The notes under the pieces are model-generated. The model searched no databases. It worked only from the letters and a program-made list of their open reading frames with translations, and was not told the DNA's origin. Below are positions 13,101 through 23,334 of a DNA stretch of 64,000 nt, one piece after another; within the stretch, counting starts at the first letter, position 1, and each line of letters starts with the position of its first letter. The stretch lies in NCBI RefSeq assembly GCF_965363235.1, contig NC_134844.1, forward strand, positions 72,347,497 through 72,411,496, given 5' to 3'. Position numbers and translations under genes: made by a program. The DNA is from Mytilus galloprovincialis (lineage: Eukaryota > Mollusca > Bivalvia > Mytilida > Mytilidae).

Positions 13101-13355
13101 ATAGATCGATGTGTTCTTGAGGAACCAGAAAAAGTAGACAAAATCCAATGGCATCTAGTCAATTGTTTACGTTGTGTTGCCAAGAAGAACTTTAAAAATC
13201 CTGACGAAAGATTATGGAAAATATTTGACAAATTCATATTGCTTCGGGATTTTGCAGAATATGGCCGAGAGGTCAACAATATTAGATGTAAATGGGAAGC
13301 GATGAAAAACCACCCTCTTGTCTTGGAAATGATTAATCCAGAACCAAGTTTATAA
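6790..13355 (+). CDS. NR1-type nuclear receptor, six coding exons
   Basis: This is a DNA-binding, ligand-type transcription factor acting in the nucleus. Coding exons are 6790-7131, 7851-8007, 8587-8861, 9392-9620, 10788-11021 and 13105-13355. All have GT/AG borders and compatible phases, giving 1488 nt or 495 aa plus TAA. Residues 1-92 are an acidic, Ser-rich A/B region. The two-zinc-finger DNA-binding domain spans about 93-160, followed by the extension GMSHGAIKIGR, which resembles the PPAR/Rev-erb branch of NR1. A hinge leads into the ligand-binding domain (about 220-495), which has the family signature [21 protein letters not shown] helix-12 AF-2 motif, LVLEMI (484-489), lies near the C terminus, so co-activator binding looks intact. 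Oddities are Pro in the P-box (CEPCK) and six rather than five residues between the first two cysteines of finger two. It could be a mollusc-specific NR1 orphan; I do not assign a symbol. Confidence 0.92.
7851..8007 (+). CDS. Nuclear receptor exon 2: zinc finger 2
   Basis: The acceptor is TTTGTTTCAG and the donor is GGAG|GTAAAA. The exon encodes residues 115-166 plus the first base of codon 167. It starts [13 protein letters not shown], the recognition-helix continuation, and carries the four finger-2 cysteines with spacing C-x6-C-x9-C-x2-C. The usual first spacing is x5. It ends in [10 protein letters not shown], the T/A-box side of the DNA-binding domain. Confidence 0.92.
8330..8450 (-). 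repeat. Dispersed repeat R2 fragment in nuclear receptor intron 2
   Basis: The sequence TTTGAATGTCCCTTTAGTAT and nearby TTTGTCTTTT resemble the reverse complement of the repeat at 20907-21115 and 58142-58345. The copy is short and diverged. It lies in the intron between exons 2 and 3. Confidence 0.4.
8587..8861 (+). CDS. Nuclear receptor exon 3: hinge and start of ligand-binding domain
   Basis: The acceptor CCCTTTTAG ends at 8586 and the donor is TTT|GTAAGT. The exon completes the DNA-binding-domain extension ([12 protein letters not shown]), then a polar hinge rich in Asp, Asn and Gln. It ends in an amphipathic segment containing [11 protein letters not shown], consistent with ligand-binding-domain helix 1. 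Phase is 1 in and 0 out. Confidence 0.85.
9392..9620 (+). CDS. Nuclear receptor exon 4: ligand-binding-domain signature
   Basis: The acceptor is TATATTTTAG and the donor is AAAAG|GTATGT. The exon encodes helix 3 to helix 5, including [20 protein letters not shown], which matches the nuclear receptor signature F-A-K-x4-F-x2-L-x3-D-Q-x2-L-L. The helix 3 lysine position is Arg here. Phase is 0 in and 1 out. Confidence 0.92.
10160..10640. repeat. Direct repeats in nuclear receptor intron 4
   Basis: A ~135-bp block (about 10160-10295) recurs at 10497-10636 with roughly ten differences. Landmarks are CTGGATTTACCTTC, AACGCTCAAAGCCAAACATT and GTACCGAAACCGTTG. Between them is CCCCGGGGACTGATAGTCCA, which I recognise as part of a mussel interspersed repeat. 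The intron thus carries two tandem partial copies with period ~337 bp. Confidence 0.7.
10788..11021 (+). CDS. Nuclear receptor exon 5: mid ligand-binding domain
   Basis: The acceptor TTTTTTGTAG ends at 10787 and the donor is CAGTG|GTAAGA. The exon encodes helices 5 to 9 in part, including [18 protein letters not shown] and [17 protein letters not shown]. The latter is the region that in relatives reads L-x-x-x-E-x-x-L-x-x-A-x-x-L-x-S. Phase is 1 in and 1 out. Confidence 0.88.
11150..12645. repeat. Minisatellite in inverted halves, nuclear receptor intron 5
   Basis: Two arrays are built from CGATGT/ACATCG hexamers and TGTTWACA-like words. The left array (about 11150-11690) has units of ~94 bp with TTTACATCGTTGACATCGTT. 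The right array (about 11815-12645) has units of ~90-95 bp with ACATCACGATGTATACGATG. The right units read as the reverse complement of the left ones, and a ~125-bp AT-rich spacer separates the arrays. The whole would fold into a long imperfect hairpin in pre-mRNA. Open frames over it (11940-12378, minus) are repeat read-outs, not genes. Confidence 0.85.
12820..12915 (+). repeat. Dispersed repeat R3 fragment
   Basis: This matches the reverse complement of part of the longer copy at 24010-24420. Landmarks are TCCCAAGTCCGGAGCCTGTA and TTCAGTGGTTGTCGT. It sits in nuclear receptor intron 5. Confidence 0.65.
13105..13355 (+). CDS. Nuclear receptor exon 6: helices 9-12 and stop
   Basis: The acceptor TTTTTTATAG ends at 13104. 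The exon opens with D-R-C-V-L-E-E-P, the counterpart of the usual S-P-D-R-P-G-L turn. It continues through helices 10/11 and ends with AF-2 (PLVLEMI) and an eight-residue tail up to TAA at 13353-13355. Confidence 0.92.
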
Positions 13356-13560
13356 AAATAACAACGTTTTATAGAAGTACATACATTGCACAAGTCCATG
13401 CACTGTTTTCAATCTGCATTCATAACAGATTCTATGTTCACTTTTTACTTACCAAAACCTGAAGACCATTTAATGAATGGCTGTTATTTATTTTGAATTT
13501 ATTGAACCATTCAAAATGAATTATTGCCATTCATTATAAATAAATTTCTATCAAAAATAA
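13356..13560 (+). other. Probable nuclear receptor 3' UTR and polyadenylation signal
   Basis: After the stop codon there is AT-rich sequence with AATAAA at about 13537 and another near 13624. The real cleavage site cannot be told from sequence alone. Confidence 0.45.
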
Positions 13561-14370
13561 GGCTCAAAGATATATATTAATACGTTAGAGTGGGCGTGTC
13601 GCTATAAAAATTGATAACATTGAAAATAAAGCTAATCCTTTAAACCAATCAGAAGACAGTAAATACACCAAATTTATTTATTCCGGTATTCTCGAGATTT
13701 TCCTTTAAATATCCATTTTATTGTAGTCTGGTGTCCTTTCTGGCTGCCCGCTTACGCTTTCAGTATTGATGTTTAAATGGGGATCAGAATGCAAGGCTTA
13801 TCTTAATACCGTTATTTTTCCATGTAATTTTGTCCACTTTAAGGAGCACCCTGAGAGGATCACATAGTTTTCAAGATGTAGAGGCAGACATTTCATTGGT
13901 TAATTGTCATAATCATCATAACAGAATGTATAATGTTATAAAGAGTAAGCGAAGCATTGGTGCATGATCTGCATCAAATTTAGATTATTACACAGATGTC
14001 CCGGATGAACAGTCATTCCCCGAAAGGACTACTTTTAGGGTGCAATTCAGTGCTTGCATATTTCAAATGATACAAATAGACTGCAAAAATAATATATATA
14101 TATATATTTTTTTTATTAGCCAAATTTTTTTTCAGCTGATGTTGCCTAATCTCAGGGAAGTACGGGGCTCCATTGGGGTACCTGGATTTTTATTACATTT
14201 TCAATAGGTCAAGGGCCCAAGTATATTTATATACAGTATGAATTGTTACACTGTGGTATATATGTATATCTATATTGTTTTGAAATGGCTTAAATCAAAT
14301 TGAAATTAGAAATAAACTGTTGAAACACATATTTTGTTACAAATAAAAACAATAAGAATATTGTTTGGTG
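13561..14370. other. No gene recognised
   Basis: This is intergenic AT-rich sequence with a short (TA)n tract near 14090-14106. I see no coding signal or recognisable element. Confidence 0.45.
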
Positions 14371-14377
14371 TATCATT

Positions 14378-15213
14378 ATTATACGACCGCAAAAATAAAA
14401 AAAATAAAATTGGTCGTATATTGGTATCACGTCGTCGTCTGCGTCGTCGTCAGTGTCGTCCGAAGACGGATTGTTTCCGGATAATAACTTTTGAATAAGT
14501 AAAAAGAAATCAATAAAATAATAACGCAATGTTTATAGCCACAAAAGGAAGTTTGGGATTGATTTTGGGGGTTATGGTCCCAAAGGTTTAGGACTTAGGG
14601 TCCCAAAGGGGCCAAAAACAGCATTTATATAGTTTCAGGACAAACAGTTATGTATTAGTATTTCAATTGTTCTGATATTGCACCACAACGTTTAATACCA
14701 TAAGTAGAAGGTTGGGATTTATTTTAAGGGGTTATTGAGCAAACAGTCTAGGTTTTAAGGGCCAAAAAGGGGCCAAAAACAAGCATTTTTCTAGTTTCAA
14801 GACAATAACTTGTGTGTAACTGTATGGATCTGATATTGAACCACAAGTTTCCATGCCCATATAACACAGGGAAGGCTGGGAATCAGTTTTGGGCTAATTT
14901 TTCCGAATATGTAGGAATAGGGGGCCAAAAAAGGGCCAAAAAGAAGCATTTATCTAGTTTACAGACAATAACTTGTGTTTAAGTGTATGGATCTCTCTAT
15001 TTTTTTACAAGAATGTTCAATACCACTGAAAGAAGGTTGGGATTGATTTTGGGGGTTCTCGTCCCAATAGATTAGGAATTATGGACCAAAAAGGGGGCCC
15101 AAAATAATCATTTTTTTTAGTTTTCAAACAATAACTGATGTTTTAGTGTATGAATTTCTCTGAAATTAAACCACAAGTTTCCATACCATGAAGGGATGGT
15201 TAGTATTGACTTT

Positions 15214-15256
<43 letters not shown>

Positions 15257-15335
15257 GGGGGTTATGGCTCAAAAGGTTTCGGAATTAAGGACAAAAAGGG
15301 AGAAAACAAGGTATTCCTGGTCAATAGACAATTAA
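14378..15335. repeat. ~162-bp tandem repeat array
   Basis: Units begin around GCATTTATCTAGTTT at 14621, 14783, 14946, 15108 and 15310, so the period is 162-163 bp except for the last unit. Each unit contains GGTTGGGATTGATTTTGGGG and GGGGCCAAAAA. The left edge (14378-14417) has a short inverted repeat, TATACGACC with GGTCGTATA. The last unit is lengthened by a (TG)n tract. I recognise the family as common in bivalve DNA. A matching GCGGTAGTGTAAAGCTGCGC edge at about 15715-15745 may be the right end of the same element. Confidence 0.8.
15216..15254 (+). repeat. (TG)n microsatellite
   Basis: About 17 TG units are followed by a G7 run, inside the last 162-bp tandem unit. Confidence 0.95.
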
Positions 15336-15944
15336 GACAATTTAAAAGCAGTGTAAGGGAGGTAATTCTAAAACTGTTAACATACAATGTTTGGTATGTA
15401 CGGATTAACCTCCCTTTCACTACTTGTATAATATGTATAAAGAAATGTCAAGTTTTGGACTAATTGCAAAAAAAAAGGGGGGGATTGTTTTCATTTTTTT
15501 TTCAAATTTCTCAAATTCTAAATTTTTGAAAAGTTAAAAAAGAGGAAATCTTTAATTGCACAATATTGCGCAATATATTTGCAAGATCTTGAAATTTGTT
15601 TTATGTCAGAAACGCATATTATGTCGAAAATTTGATCGCAATCCAAATTCAGAGTTGTATCAAGCTTGAATGGTGTGTCCAGTCCATACTTGCCCAAACT
15701 GTTCAGGGTTTGACTTCTGCGGTAGTGTAAAGCTGCGCCCTGCGGAACACCTGGTAAACTACTCTGCTAATCTGTATTTTGGCTGTATTACCATTTTAGC
15801 TTTCCCTGCCAAAAAAAACATGTTGCCATTACTTGGCGTCCGTCGTCGTTGTAAAAGCTTTAAAGATATTTTCTTTTCGGAAACTAGACTGAACCAATAT
15901 CAACCAACCTTTGTGTGAATGATCCAGGTTAGGTTATCTAGGCA

Positions 15945-16025
15945 TAAGACGATTTGGTATGAGTTCCAATGAGACAACTCTGCATCCAAATCACAATTGT
16001 AAAAGTAAACCATCATAGGTCAAAT
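15945..16025 (-). repeat. Dispersed repeat R1 fragment
   Basis: GTATGAGTTCCAATGAGACA and AAAAGTAAACCATCATAGGT are the reverse complement of the end of the copy at 3650-3840. Confidence 0.65.
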
Positions 16026-16283
16026 GGGAGCTTGGAAAACATATTAATTTATATTCGTTTGAAATTGATGCGATCCTGACGGTCCATATTTTCTTATCTA
16101 TCTGCAGGTTTGTATCATCACTTGGGATATTAAAATTATTTCCTAAAAAAAAGAGAGAGAAACCAATATGCAGTTGCTTCACGAAAACAAATTGGTTCAA
16201 CAACAAACACAAGCAGTGAATATGTTTAGAATTTACAAATGTTTGACGGGAAATAAAATGCATAACGTATTCTATTTTTTTAA

Positions 16284-16555
16284 GGTGGTACCTAACACCA
16301 CAGCGAGATAACTCTGTAATATCAGCTAAACTTTTAATTACGTTGCGTTGTGCAGGCAATATAAAGCTTCTCAATGATCAAAATTAGTGTTTGTCAAGCA
16401 GCTATATAACCAGTGTAATTTTTCTGATAAAACGCTTGGTTCAAATTATTTTATTTTTTTATATTTTTGTAAAAGGGTCAAAGTAAATACTTTGTCAAAA
16501 TTTTATGAAAATTAAACGAGCCAAATTAATTTTAGTGAAAGTGTTGGGTACTACC
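16284..16555. mobile_element. TTAA-flanked MITE
   Basis: This 272-bp element has inverted ends GGTGGTACCTAACAC and GTGTTGGGTACTACC. TTAA lies directly on both sides (16280-16283 and 16556-16559). A TTAA duplication is characteristic of piggyBac-type transposition, though the GGT terminus is not the typical piggyBac CCY. There is no coding capacity. Confidence 0.75.
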
Positions 16556-16786
16556 TTAAATTGAAATTATACTCCTTAGGTAAACGACCATAAATCTTCT
16601 GTAAACAAAAATCGTGGTATACTATTTTTTTTTTTTACTTTGATTTAAAATGAAATTTAATTTGAAATTACTTAGGAAAACATATAATACGAAACAAACT
16701 ATGTACAACGCGACGTTAGCTTCCATTCTGAAACAAATAAAGGTGTTATTTACAAGAATTTAGAAATAAACAATTGATAGAAAAAG

Positions 16787-16928
16787 CAGAGGCGGATTTA
16801 GGGGGGGGGCCCTTTTGGGAAAAAATTTGGTTGCTTATATAGGGAATCACTGAAGCGTGACTGGAGCGGGCCCCCTCTTAGATCACTTAATGGGCCCCCA
16901 CTAATGAAAATTCCTGGATCCGCCACTG
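16787..16928 (+). mobile_element. MITE, family A/subfamily B (5-bp TSD)
   Basis: The ends are CAGAGGCGGATTTAGG and CCTGGATCCGCCACTG, with the duplication AAAAG (16782-16786 and 16929-16933). The interior differs from subfamily A (TTGGTTGCTTATATAGGGAA, CTGAAGCGTGACTGGAGCGG) and is shared with the copy at 31977-32134. Confidence 0.85.
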
Positions 16929-17120
16929 AAAAGTACTAATTCAATGACCCCTACAAAAGCCTTAAATATGACGTGTCCATTTCGCCCATTTCATGTTGCA
17001 GTCTTCAGTTTTAATGTGAGTGTTGTGTATACTGTTATTTGTCTTTTTTTCTGTTTTTGTCACCATTTTAGGTCTCTGTGACGGCTTGTTGACTTATACG
17101 TTTCTCCCACTTGAAAATTC

Positions 17121-18020
17121 TGCTCCTTTTTTTCAGGATTGACTCTCCTTCATTTTCCTTCATACAAAATTTTAATGTCGTCCCCTCTTATTCGCAAGTT
17201 ACTTAAAATTTTGCATTAGTCGGCTTAATATTTGGATAATAGACAACCTTCATGATTGTGGTTTTAGGTAACCACATGTATGTAGCCTGATCTAAATGTA
17301 AAAATAAACAAAGCGTAGGCATTAAAATGTGTCAAAAGGATAGACACACATTACATAAACATTTTCATTTAAATAGCTCAGTAGTAAATGATAGTAAACT
17401 TTGAACGAAATACGTAAAGATTAGATGTCGATTTCCAGGACGAAACATACTTCCGCTAGCTGATGACGTCAACAAGGGTCTTATCCGATTTTACTTGAAT
17501 GACACTTCTCTACAACACCTGTGACGCTCTTAAGTTTCCGATTGTCGTCCTTGTACCCCATGTGACATACATGTGATACTCTGTTGCTTTTCTAGTTATT
17601 ATTCGCAAGTTGTTGTAAAAGAAACAGTCAGCAGTTATCTACAAGATATTTTTTTTCATGAAAAAGTTAAACATATTTTATAATTTGATTTTAATGACAC
17701 GTACAGTGGCAAATATTTCATGTATGTTCAGGACAAGAACAAATTAACAATATATTATATACTCTTGATATCGAGTAAAAATATACTTTGCCCTAGACTC
17801 AGTTAAGTTCAAGAAGGCCCCTCACACCGTATTATAAAGAGTGTCATTGTAACATTAAAATGAAGAATATACAATGATTTTCCTATTCTTATGAGTTTAA
17901 TAGTAGTAACGTACATGTACGGGTTTGTGTAAATGAAATGACTTTAACTCTTCTTTACCATTATGAACAGTTAAAAGTACAATACATGTTCATGTTATTT
18001 TAATACTTTAATCGCGGTGG
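17121..18020. other. No gene recognised
   Basis: The sequence is AT-rich. I found no domain-bearing frame or shared repeat. Confidence 0.4.
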
Positions 18021-18029
18021 GTTGCTGTT

Positions 18030-18400
18030 TTAGTGGGAGATATTATGGACATAATTGTGCAAATCATGATACAAGCATGAAATTTGGTACATGGATAGAA
18101 TAAATGATAATTAAAAAAATTCAGCTGCTGGCCATAATTTTTTTTCATTTTTTCAAGATGGCCACTGCTCATTTTGCAAATGGCGTCATATCCAATTGGT
18201 TACATTTCGTAAATCTTTTTGAAAGCTGTGTAATAGGTATAATCCAATGTAAGTTTTGATAAAACTTAAAAAAAAATTCATAATGTACGAAAAAACAAAA
18301 CCTATATGAAGAAAAAAAGTGACTTTCGGTCCCAAAATGGAGGCAAAACGTGGAAAATGTCAATTTTATCATTTCTTTCAATTTAACAAGAGATATCACT
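18030..18400 (+). repeat. Dispersed repeat R4
   Basis: AATTGTGCAAATCATGATAC and TTTTTCAAGATGGCCA are shared, in reverse orientation, with 22735-23055. The two copies bracket the degenerate gene at 18475-22530. They are diverged, so they look like old insertions rather than ends of one recent element. Confidence 0.6.
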
Positions 18401-18803
18401 GACTTTTTTTTAATTCAAATGCATATATAGTTTGTTTAGAAAGACAGGTTGCTTATCTTATAATTATCTGACAGTTACCAATACACAAACCTGTACACGA
18501 AAGACCAGAACGGTAGAATTTACAGTTACCAACACAGCTGAATGTCTTGCATCCGCATTTCAAAATATCATGACACGAGGATCAGCCTTCACCAAAGGAG
18601 TCCATTTTGGTGTCCAACTGTCATTGTTTGTTTTTCTTCATTAACCCAACTCCTGTGTTCATGACTTGGTTCATGAACCTGTCGAATGAATTAATCCGGA
18701 CGAGCCCAAACATGTCCACCTTGATATGCTTCTCTTTTGATGTGCTCTAGCAGATTAAAATCGTTTGCAATGAAGCAGCGGCCTTATGATGATATTCCGT
18801 CTA

Positions 18804-19200
18804 CCACAGGTAATGATTAGAATGAAATTCAAAACAGTGTGGCTGTGACCATTGATTTACACATTAAATTCATCCATTGACTGGGACAATTTACGTGAAC
18901 GTTTGTCTGTAACAACCACTGTTCACGACGTACCTGCGATAGACATTTAAACTGTGGGGTCACCAAAGGTTTCTTAACGCCTTTAATTATAAAATAATTC
19001 GAAAAATTAATCAGGAATAACCTTTATGTTTTGATTAATATAATTGATATAGTTTAAGTGTCTTTAAAAAGTACATAGTGAGCAGTGGTCGTTACATACA
19101 AACGTTCACCTAAATTGTCCCAGTCAATGGATGAATTTAATGTGTCAATCAATGGCCACAGCCACACTGTTTTGAATTTCATTCTATGATTTTGTGGTAG
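18804..19200. mobile_element. Foldback element (inverted-repeat arms ~120 bp)
   Basis: The left arm (about 18804-18931) and right arm (about 19079-19200) are reverse complements with roughly ten differences. Landmarks are AATTCAAAACAGTGTGGCTG and CATTGACTGGGACAATTTA. The central spacer is about 147 bp. The element interrupts the degenerate gene between its HAFSGCD region and its C-terminal part. A target duplication is not clear. Confidence 0.75.
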
Positions 19201-20906
19201 GCGAAATAGCAAACGATTTTAATCGTGTTGTTTCCTTAACAGCAAACGGTGATGTTTCCGTACATGAAGCAAACAAATACTTCTATGATGTCCATTTCTG
19301 TGTCTTCATACAAAATCGGGGAAATACGTCCGTTACATCTGAGAATACTTCCAATGTCTGCCAAGCTGACCTTTTCACTTTAAATGCCGACACAGTGTCA
19401 CACCCACTAAATGCATGGAAGAAAGGAAAAGCTGCTACACGAGGAACAAACGCATTTGATATTACATGTACAGGAAGCCATCGAAAGTCTTTATTTCTTC
19501 AAAAACCTATCCACAATTTGTCATCACCTAATCTTGCGAGTACTGCAATTCCTAATACTACTATATCTATGTCAGTACGTCTACTTAAAATTACTTTTTG
19601 CAACCATTTTCAGCAGCAAGCTTATCATGGACAATCATTCGTGTATCTGCTTTTTCATGGTTACAATTGCATAGCTGGGAAGTATCCGCATTGCAATTGA
19701 AAGAATATATTCACTTTGAGTAGCTTTAGAATTTTCATTAGTCTTTAAAGAAGCATTCTGTCGGCAAGAAATTTAAACAATTCCGTTTTGTTTCATTTGC
19801 GCAGAGAAAACTACTCCAAACCCTTTGCATTCTACCAGAACCAATATCTTTCCGTCTAGCACCAGTACTTTGCCTTTTATTTTCGTCCCAGCCTTTAAAT
19901 AATTCATTTAGTAAACATCAAACCGATGTCTACTCTTGAATACAAAATGTACTTATCGAAGGAAGATTTTATGTAAGGCAGTATGATATCATTTGCATAA
20001 TTATCAAATATGTTTGCGCCAAGTGGTGGCAATACATTAACCATTGCTGCCCCACCAACGATAAATGCGTCAGAATTTGGATCAGTTGATGGCAAATCGC
20101 AGAATGTTTCAAGTATGCCCATTTGCTGCGATTTAATACCACATTCTGGCACAAAGACAGAGGAGCAGTTTGGTTTTCATGGCTAAAGAAAAAATGAAAA
20201 GTCTAGAAAAGAGATCGCAATCAGTGTTCAGGTTCTTTAGCTTTATTCTTTGACAAAGAAGTTTCCAGTTTCATTTTACAGCTTTTATATGGAAACGTTC
20301 TTTTTCGTCTGGTTAAAAAAAGCAGATTCTCCTTCGCTTCGCATTTGCTTCAAAAGATTGTACTGTTTGGATCTTGGAGTTTATATACAATATCTTACCT
20401 ATTTCTGAATCGACAATGTCCTTTAACAGAGTAAATTTTGTAAAAATTAAAACTGACGGCTCTTAAAGAAATGGATTTCAAAACTCGTTCATCACTTTAG
20501 AAAGCCTTTAATGTTTATCGAAGAAATCCTTTTTGTGTGTTCGTAGTCTTCATCATCTGTTGTAGAATGACTCAAACAACTAAATCTGTCAAATTTATCT
20601 ACCAGACTACTGACGTTTGGTCCAGCTACAATTCATCGTCTCGAAGGGATCTTCGATTAAACGTATGGTACCAACATCCCCGTTCAAGACTCATTATTCT
20701 GTGTTTGCGTCAGAACAATTGTAATATAAGAAATCAACTTGCTGGTCTTACGTACAGTAAAAAATACCATTTGCAAATTTCATTACCACCTGCGGGTGAT
20801 GTTCGTGAAGGGAAGCCATATCTTGGAGATGGATCGGTAACCATCGAGCATAATTTACTCGATCAAGACCAAGATTGGTATCATACTTGATATGGACTGT
20901 TTGTAA

Positions 20907-21915
20907 AAGAGGGACGAAAGATACCAAAGGGACAGTCAAACTCATAAATCTAAAACAAACTGACAACGCCATGGCTAAAAATGAAAAAAGACAAACAGAA
21001 AAACAATAGTACACATGACACAACATAGAAAACTAAAGAATAAACAACACGAACCCCACCAAAAACTAGGGGTGATCTCAGGTGCTCCGGAAGGGTAAGC
21101 AGATCCTGCACCCGTCGTGTTGCTTAGGTAGCACTCCACAGTTGGAAAATAAAATTAAAAATGAGCCACAAAATGTTTTATCATCTCCTATTCCTGGATT
21201 TCTAATACATTAACCTAACTGTTTGTGTTGTACATGTGCATATGTATGTAATCAGTATATTCCATAGATTTGATTTTCAAAAGTTAAAAGAGTGAAAATA
21301 AATTCCTTTTATGTGTAGCCATGGCAACATTCTGCATTTATTTACCATAAAATATTGCAAAAAGGGGGGTGGACATGTCACATATCCCCCCAAAATTTTG
21401 ATCAAACTAGAATTTCAATGCCTTTGCGTGATACCTTTTTAGAAACTGTTTTCATAAATCTTCCTAATGATCAAATAAAAAATGGGTGTCTTTCGCCTCA
21501 TTTTTTCGTAAAATCCAATCACAAAGTTCGTGCGATAAAAAGTTGGAAAAAAACATTGCAATAATTGCCGGACCAATGTATGGTAGGGACATGCAAATAC
21601 GGACTGTCATACAGAAAACAGCCTATATTACATACATTACATAATCTTGATGTTCATATAAACCCAATACAAAGGCTATTTTAATACTCAGCTATCCAAA
21701 AATGAATTTTATTGCACACTAGCTCTCATATTTGAAAAATCCACAGGGGCCAAAATGCAAAACTACACACCTAACTGTGGAGTGCTACCTTATGTGATTA
21801 CAAATCCGGTAAATAGTCTAATTCGGTAGGTCACATTCATGAAAGGGAAGGGGATTGTAGTTACGACGTAAGGAACATATCCGATATCATTTGTGAAACG
21901 GTTATTCCATTACGA
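20907..21915 (+). repeat. Dispersed repeat R2, interrupted by a MITE
   Basis: The repeat starts AGAGGGACGAAAGATACCAA and runs through GGTGCTCCGGAAGGGTAAGC to CACCCGTCGTGTTGC. It is cut at 21126 by a MITE, then continues from 21793 (GATTACAAATCCGGTAAATA) to about 21915. The first part is shared with 58142-58345 (+) and, reversed and diverged, with 50700-50895 and 63305-63470. I know this family as abundant in mussel genomes. Confidence 0.8.
21127..21789. mobile_element. PIF/Harbinger-like MITE, 663 bp
   Basis: The terminal inverted repeats are GGTAGCACTCCACAGTT and AACTGTGGAGTGCTACC, with TTA on both sides (21124-21126 and 21790-21792). Removing it makes repeat R2 continuous. An eroded relative sits at about 28762-29325. 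Short frames inside show no transposase motif. Confidence 0.85.
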
Positions 21916-22734
21916 TATCTGACTCGTGAAATGAGCGTACTACAGAAGGCACACGAAGTTCTTAATTCATAATTGAACGCCAGAAATTAAAGTGTGGTCG
22001 ATATGAATCTCTTTCCTTACACCCGTTGATCACATACTTGAACGTCACAGAGTCATGAACTATATTTTCTGTGTTTACGCTTTTATAACGACTGGCATTA
22101 TCAATTCAAGCAAACCACATACAGTTATCTATTGCGAGTGTCTATTCCTAATTACATTTGAACATACATGAAAAGCATCTGCCATATTAGGTGTTGCAAA
22201 ATCGGCTTCAGTGGGGGCACATGTCCATCCACTATCACGCAATATATCACTCAGAATTTTAAAACAAGCCGTTTTAATGTACAATCCACCAAACATGACG
22301 ATAAAATCATGTTCTCCGTACAAATCTGGCCATTCCCAATATCAAAGGGTTTATCTGCAGCTATAATTGATGTTTGCCCGATATTTAGAAACTTAACCAC
22401 CTTTTTCACCTTATCCATCGAATGCTTGATCATTGCAACTAAAAAGGCGTGTTTTCAAACTGGCATCAAAGAAGTAACACTTTATACTCGAACAGACGTG
22501 CCTAGATGCTTAGAGTAATGAATGACGACCAAGATATGTTTAAGAATTTCAAATCCTCATCTGCTAGATGAACTACGATTTCCATCATTGTGCCCTTGAA
22601 GTGTATGTTATTCTCTCTTTATTTATTTTCTAAACGGATGTGTATCATAACCTTTAAAAATGTCATCAAACAAATTCATAACATCATTAAAAATTCAAAA
22701 GCGCTAACCATGTAATAAAAAGTTCAAATTTTTG

Positions 22735-23055
22735 TGTGTGAATTTTGTAAGATTTTCACGCATGCGCAAACCCAGAACATGTCAAATATTCATTTCTAGT
22801 ACATACGTCACATGTAAAGAAGATATCCACCAAACCTGATAATATATTTTACTCAAAGAAGGTCAAAGAAAATGTTTTCCAGAAAATAAGTATTTCAATT
22901 TGAAAAAAAAACAACATCCATTTTAGAAAAGGTGGTGGCCATCTTGAAAAACTGAAATTTTCTTATGGAGCAGTGTTTTCTTGAAAAGTATATAATAATG
23001 ATGCTTGATTCTAATTTTCATGATTGTATCATCATTTGCACAATTCCCTTCATTT
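22735..23055 (-). repeat. Dispersed repeat R4, second copy
   Basis: This is an inverted relative of 18030-18400. Shared words include GGCCATCTTGAAAAA and ATGATTGTATCATCATTTGC. Confidence 0.55.
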
Positions 23056-23065
23056 TGCTTGCTAA

Positions 23066-23292
23066 GGGAGGTACCATTTGATTTTTATGGGGGGGGGGGG
23101 GGCAGGACAGGAGTTTTGAGTAAAAAAAAAAGGCAGGATGAGACACTTGCAAAAAAAAAAAGTCAGGACGACAATTTAGGTAAAAAAAAAGTCAGGATAA
23201 AGTAAAAAAAAAAAGAAGGCAGGACCGAACAGAGTGAAAAATAAAAAGGCAGGACAGATATTACAGCTAAAAAAATGCAGGACAATTTTTTT
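23066..23292 (-). mobile_element. PIF/Harbinger-like MITE, one end missing
   Basis: The left end GGGAGGTACCATTTGATTTT is preceded by TAA. The body is the reverse complement of 35425-35706: alternating A-runs and GGCAGGAY. The far terminal repeat is absent, and the sequence breaks off after TGCAGGACAA. Confidence 0.75.
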
Positions 23293-23334
23293 TATCAGTG
23301 GCGATGTGCTTGAGTCCAATCTTTATTGACTAGG

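Larger units (their letters stand above)
18475..22530 (-). pseudogene. Decayed intronless copy of a multicopy gene family with FEN/PIN-like motifs
   Basis: Read on the minus strand, recognisable pieces follow in order: MIKHSMDKVKKVVKF (about 22433), YGEHDFIVMFGGLYIK (22323), NYARWLPIHLQDMASLHEHH (about 20850), ECGIKSQQMGILETF and AFIVGGAAMVNVL (20150-20000), ADTR (about 19640), DIDIVVLG (about 19555), FFHAFSGCDTVSAF (about 19400), HIKREAYQGGHVWARP (about 18740) and KCGCKTFSCVGNCK (about 18550). From memory, this order matches an uncharacterised protein family with many copies in bivalves and cnidarians. The copy is broken by several frameshifts and stops and by insertions at 18804-19200 and about 20907-21915. 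The start is not identified. ADTR, DxD and GCD resemble acidic metal-binding motifs of FEN/PIN nucleases; that link is my inference. Confidence 0.7.

Noticed and set aside
19194..19700. 168-codon plus frame
   Set aside because: It lies antisense to the degenerate family member, whose motifs (HAFSGCD, ADTR) are on the minus strand.
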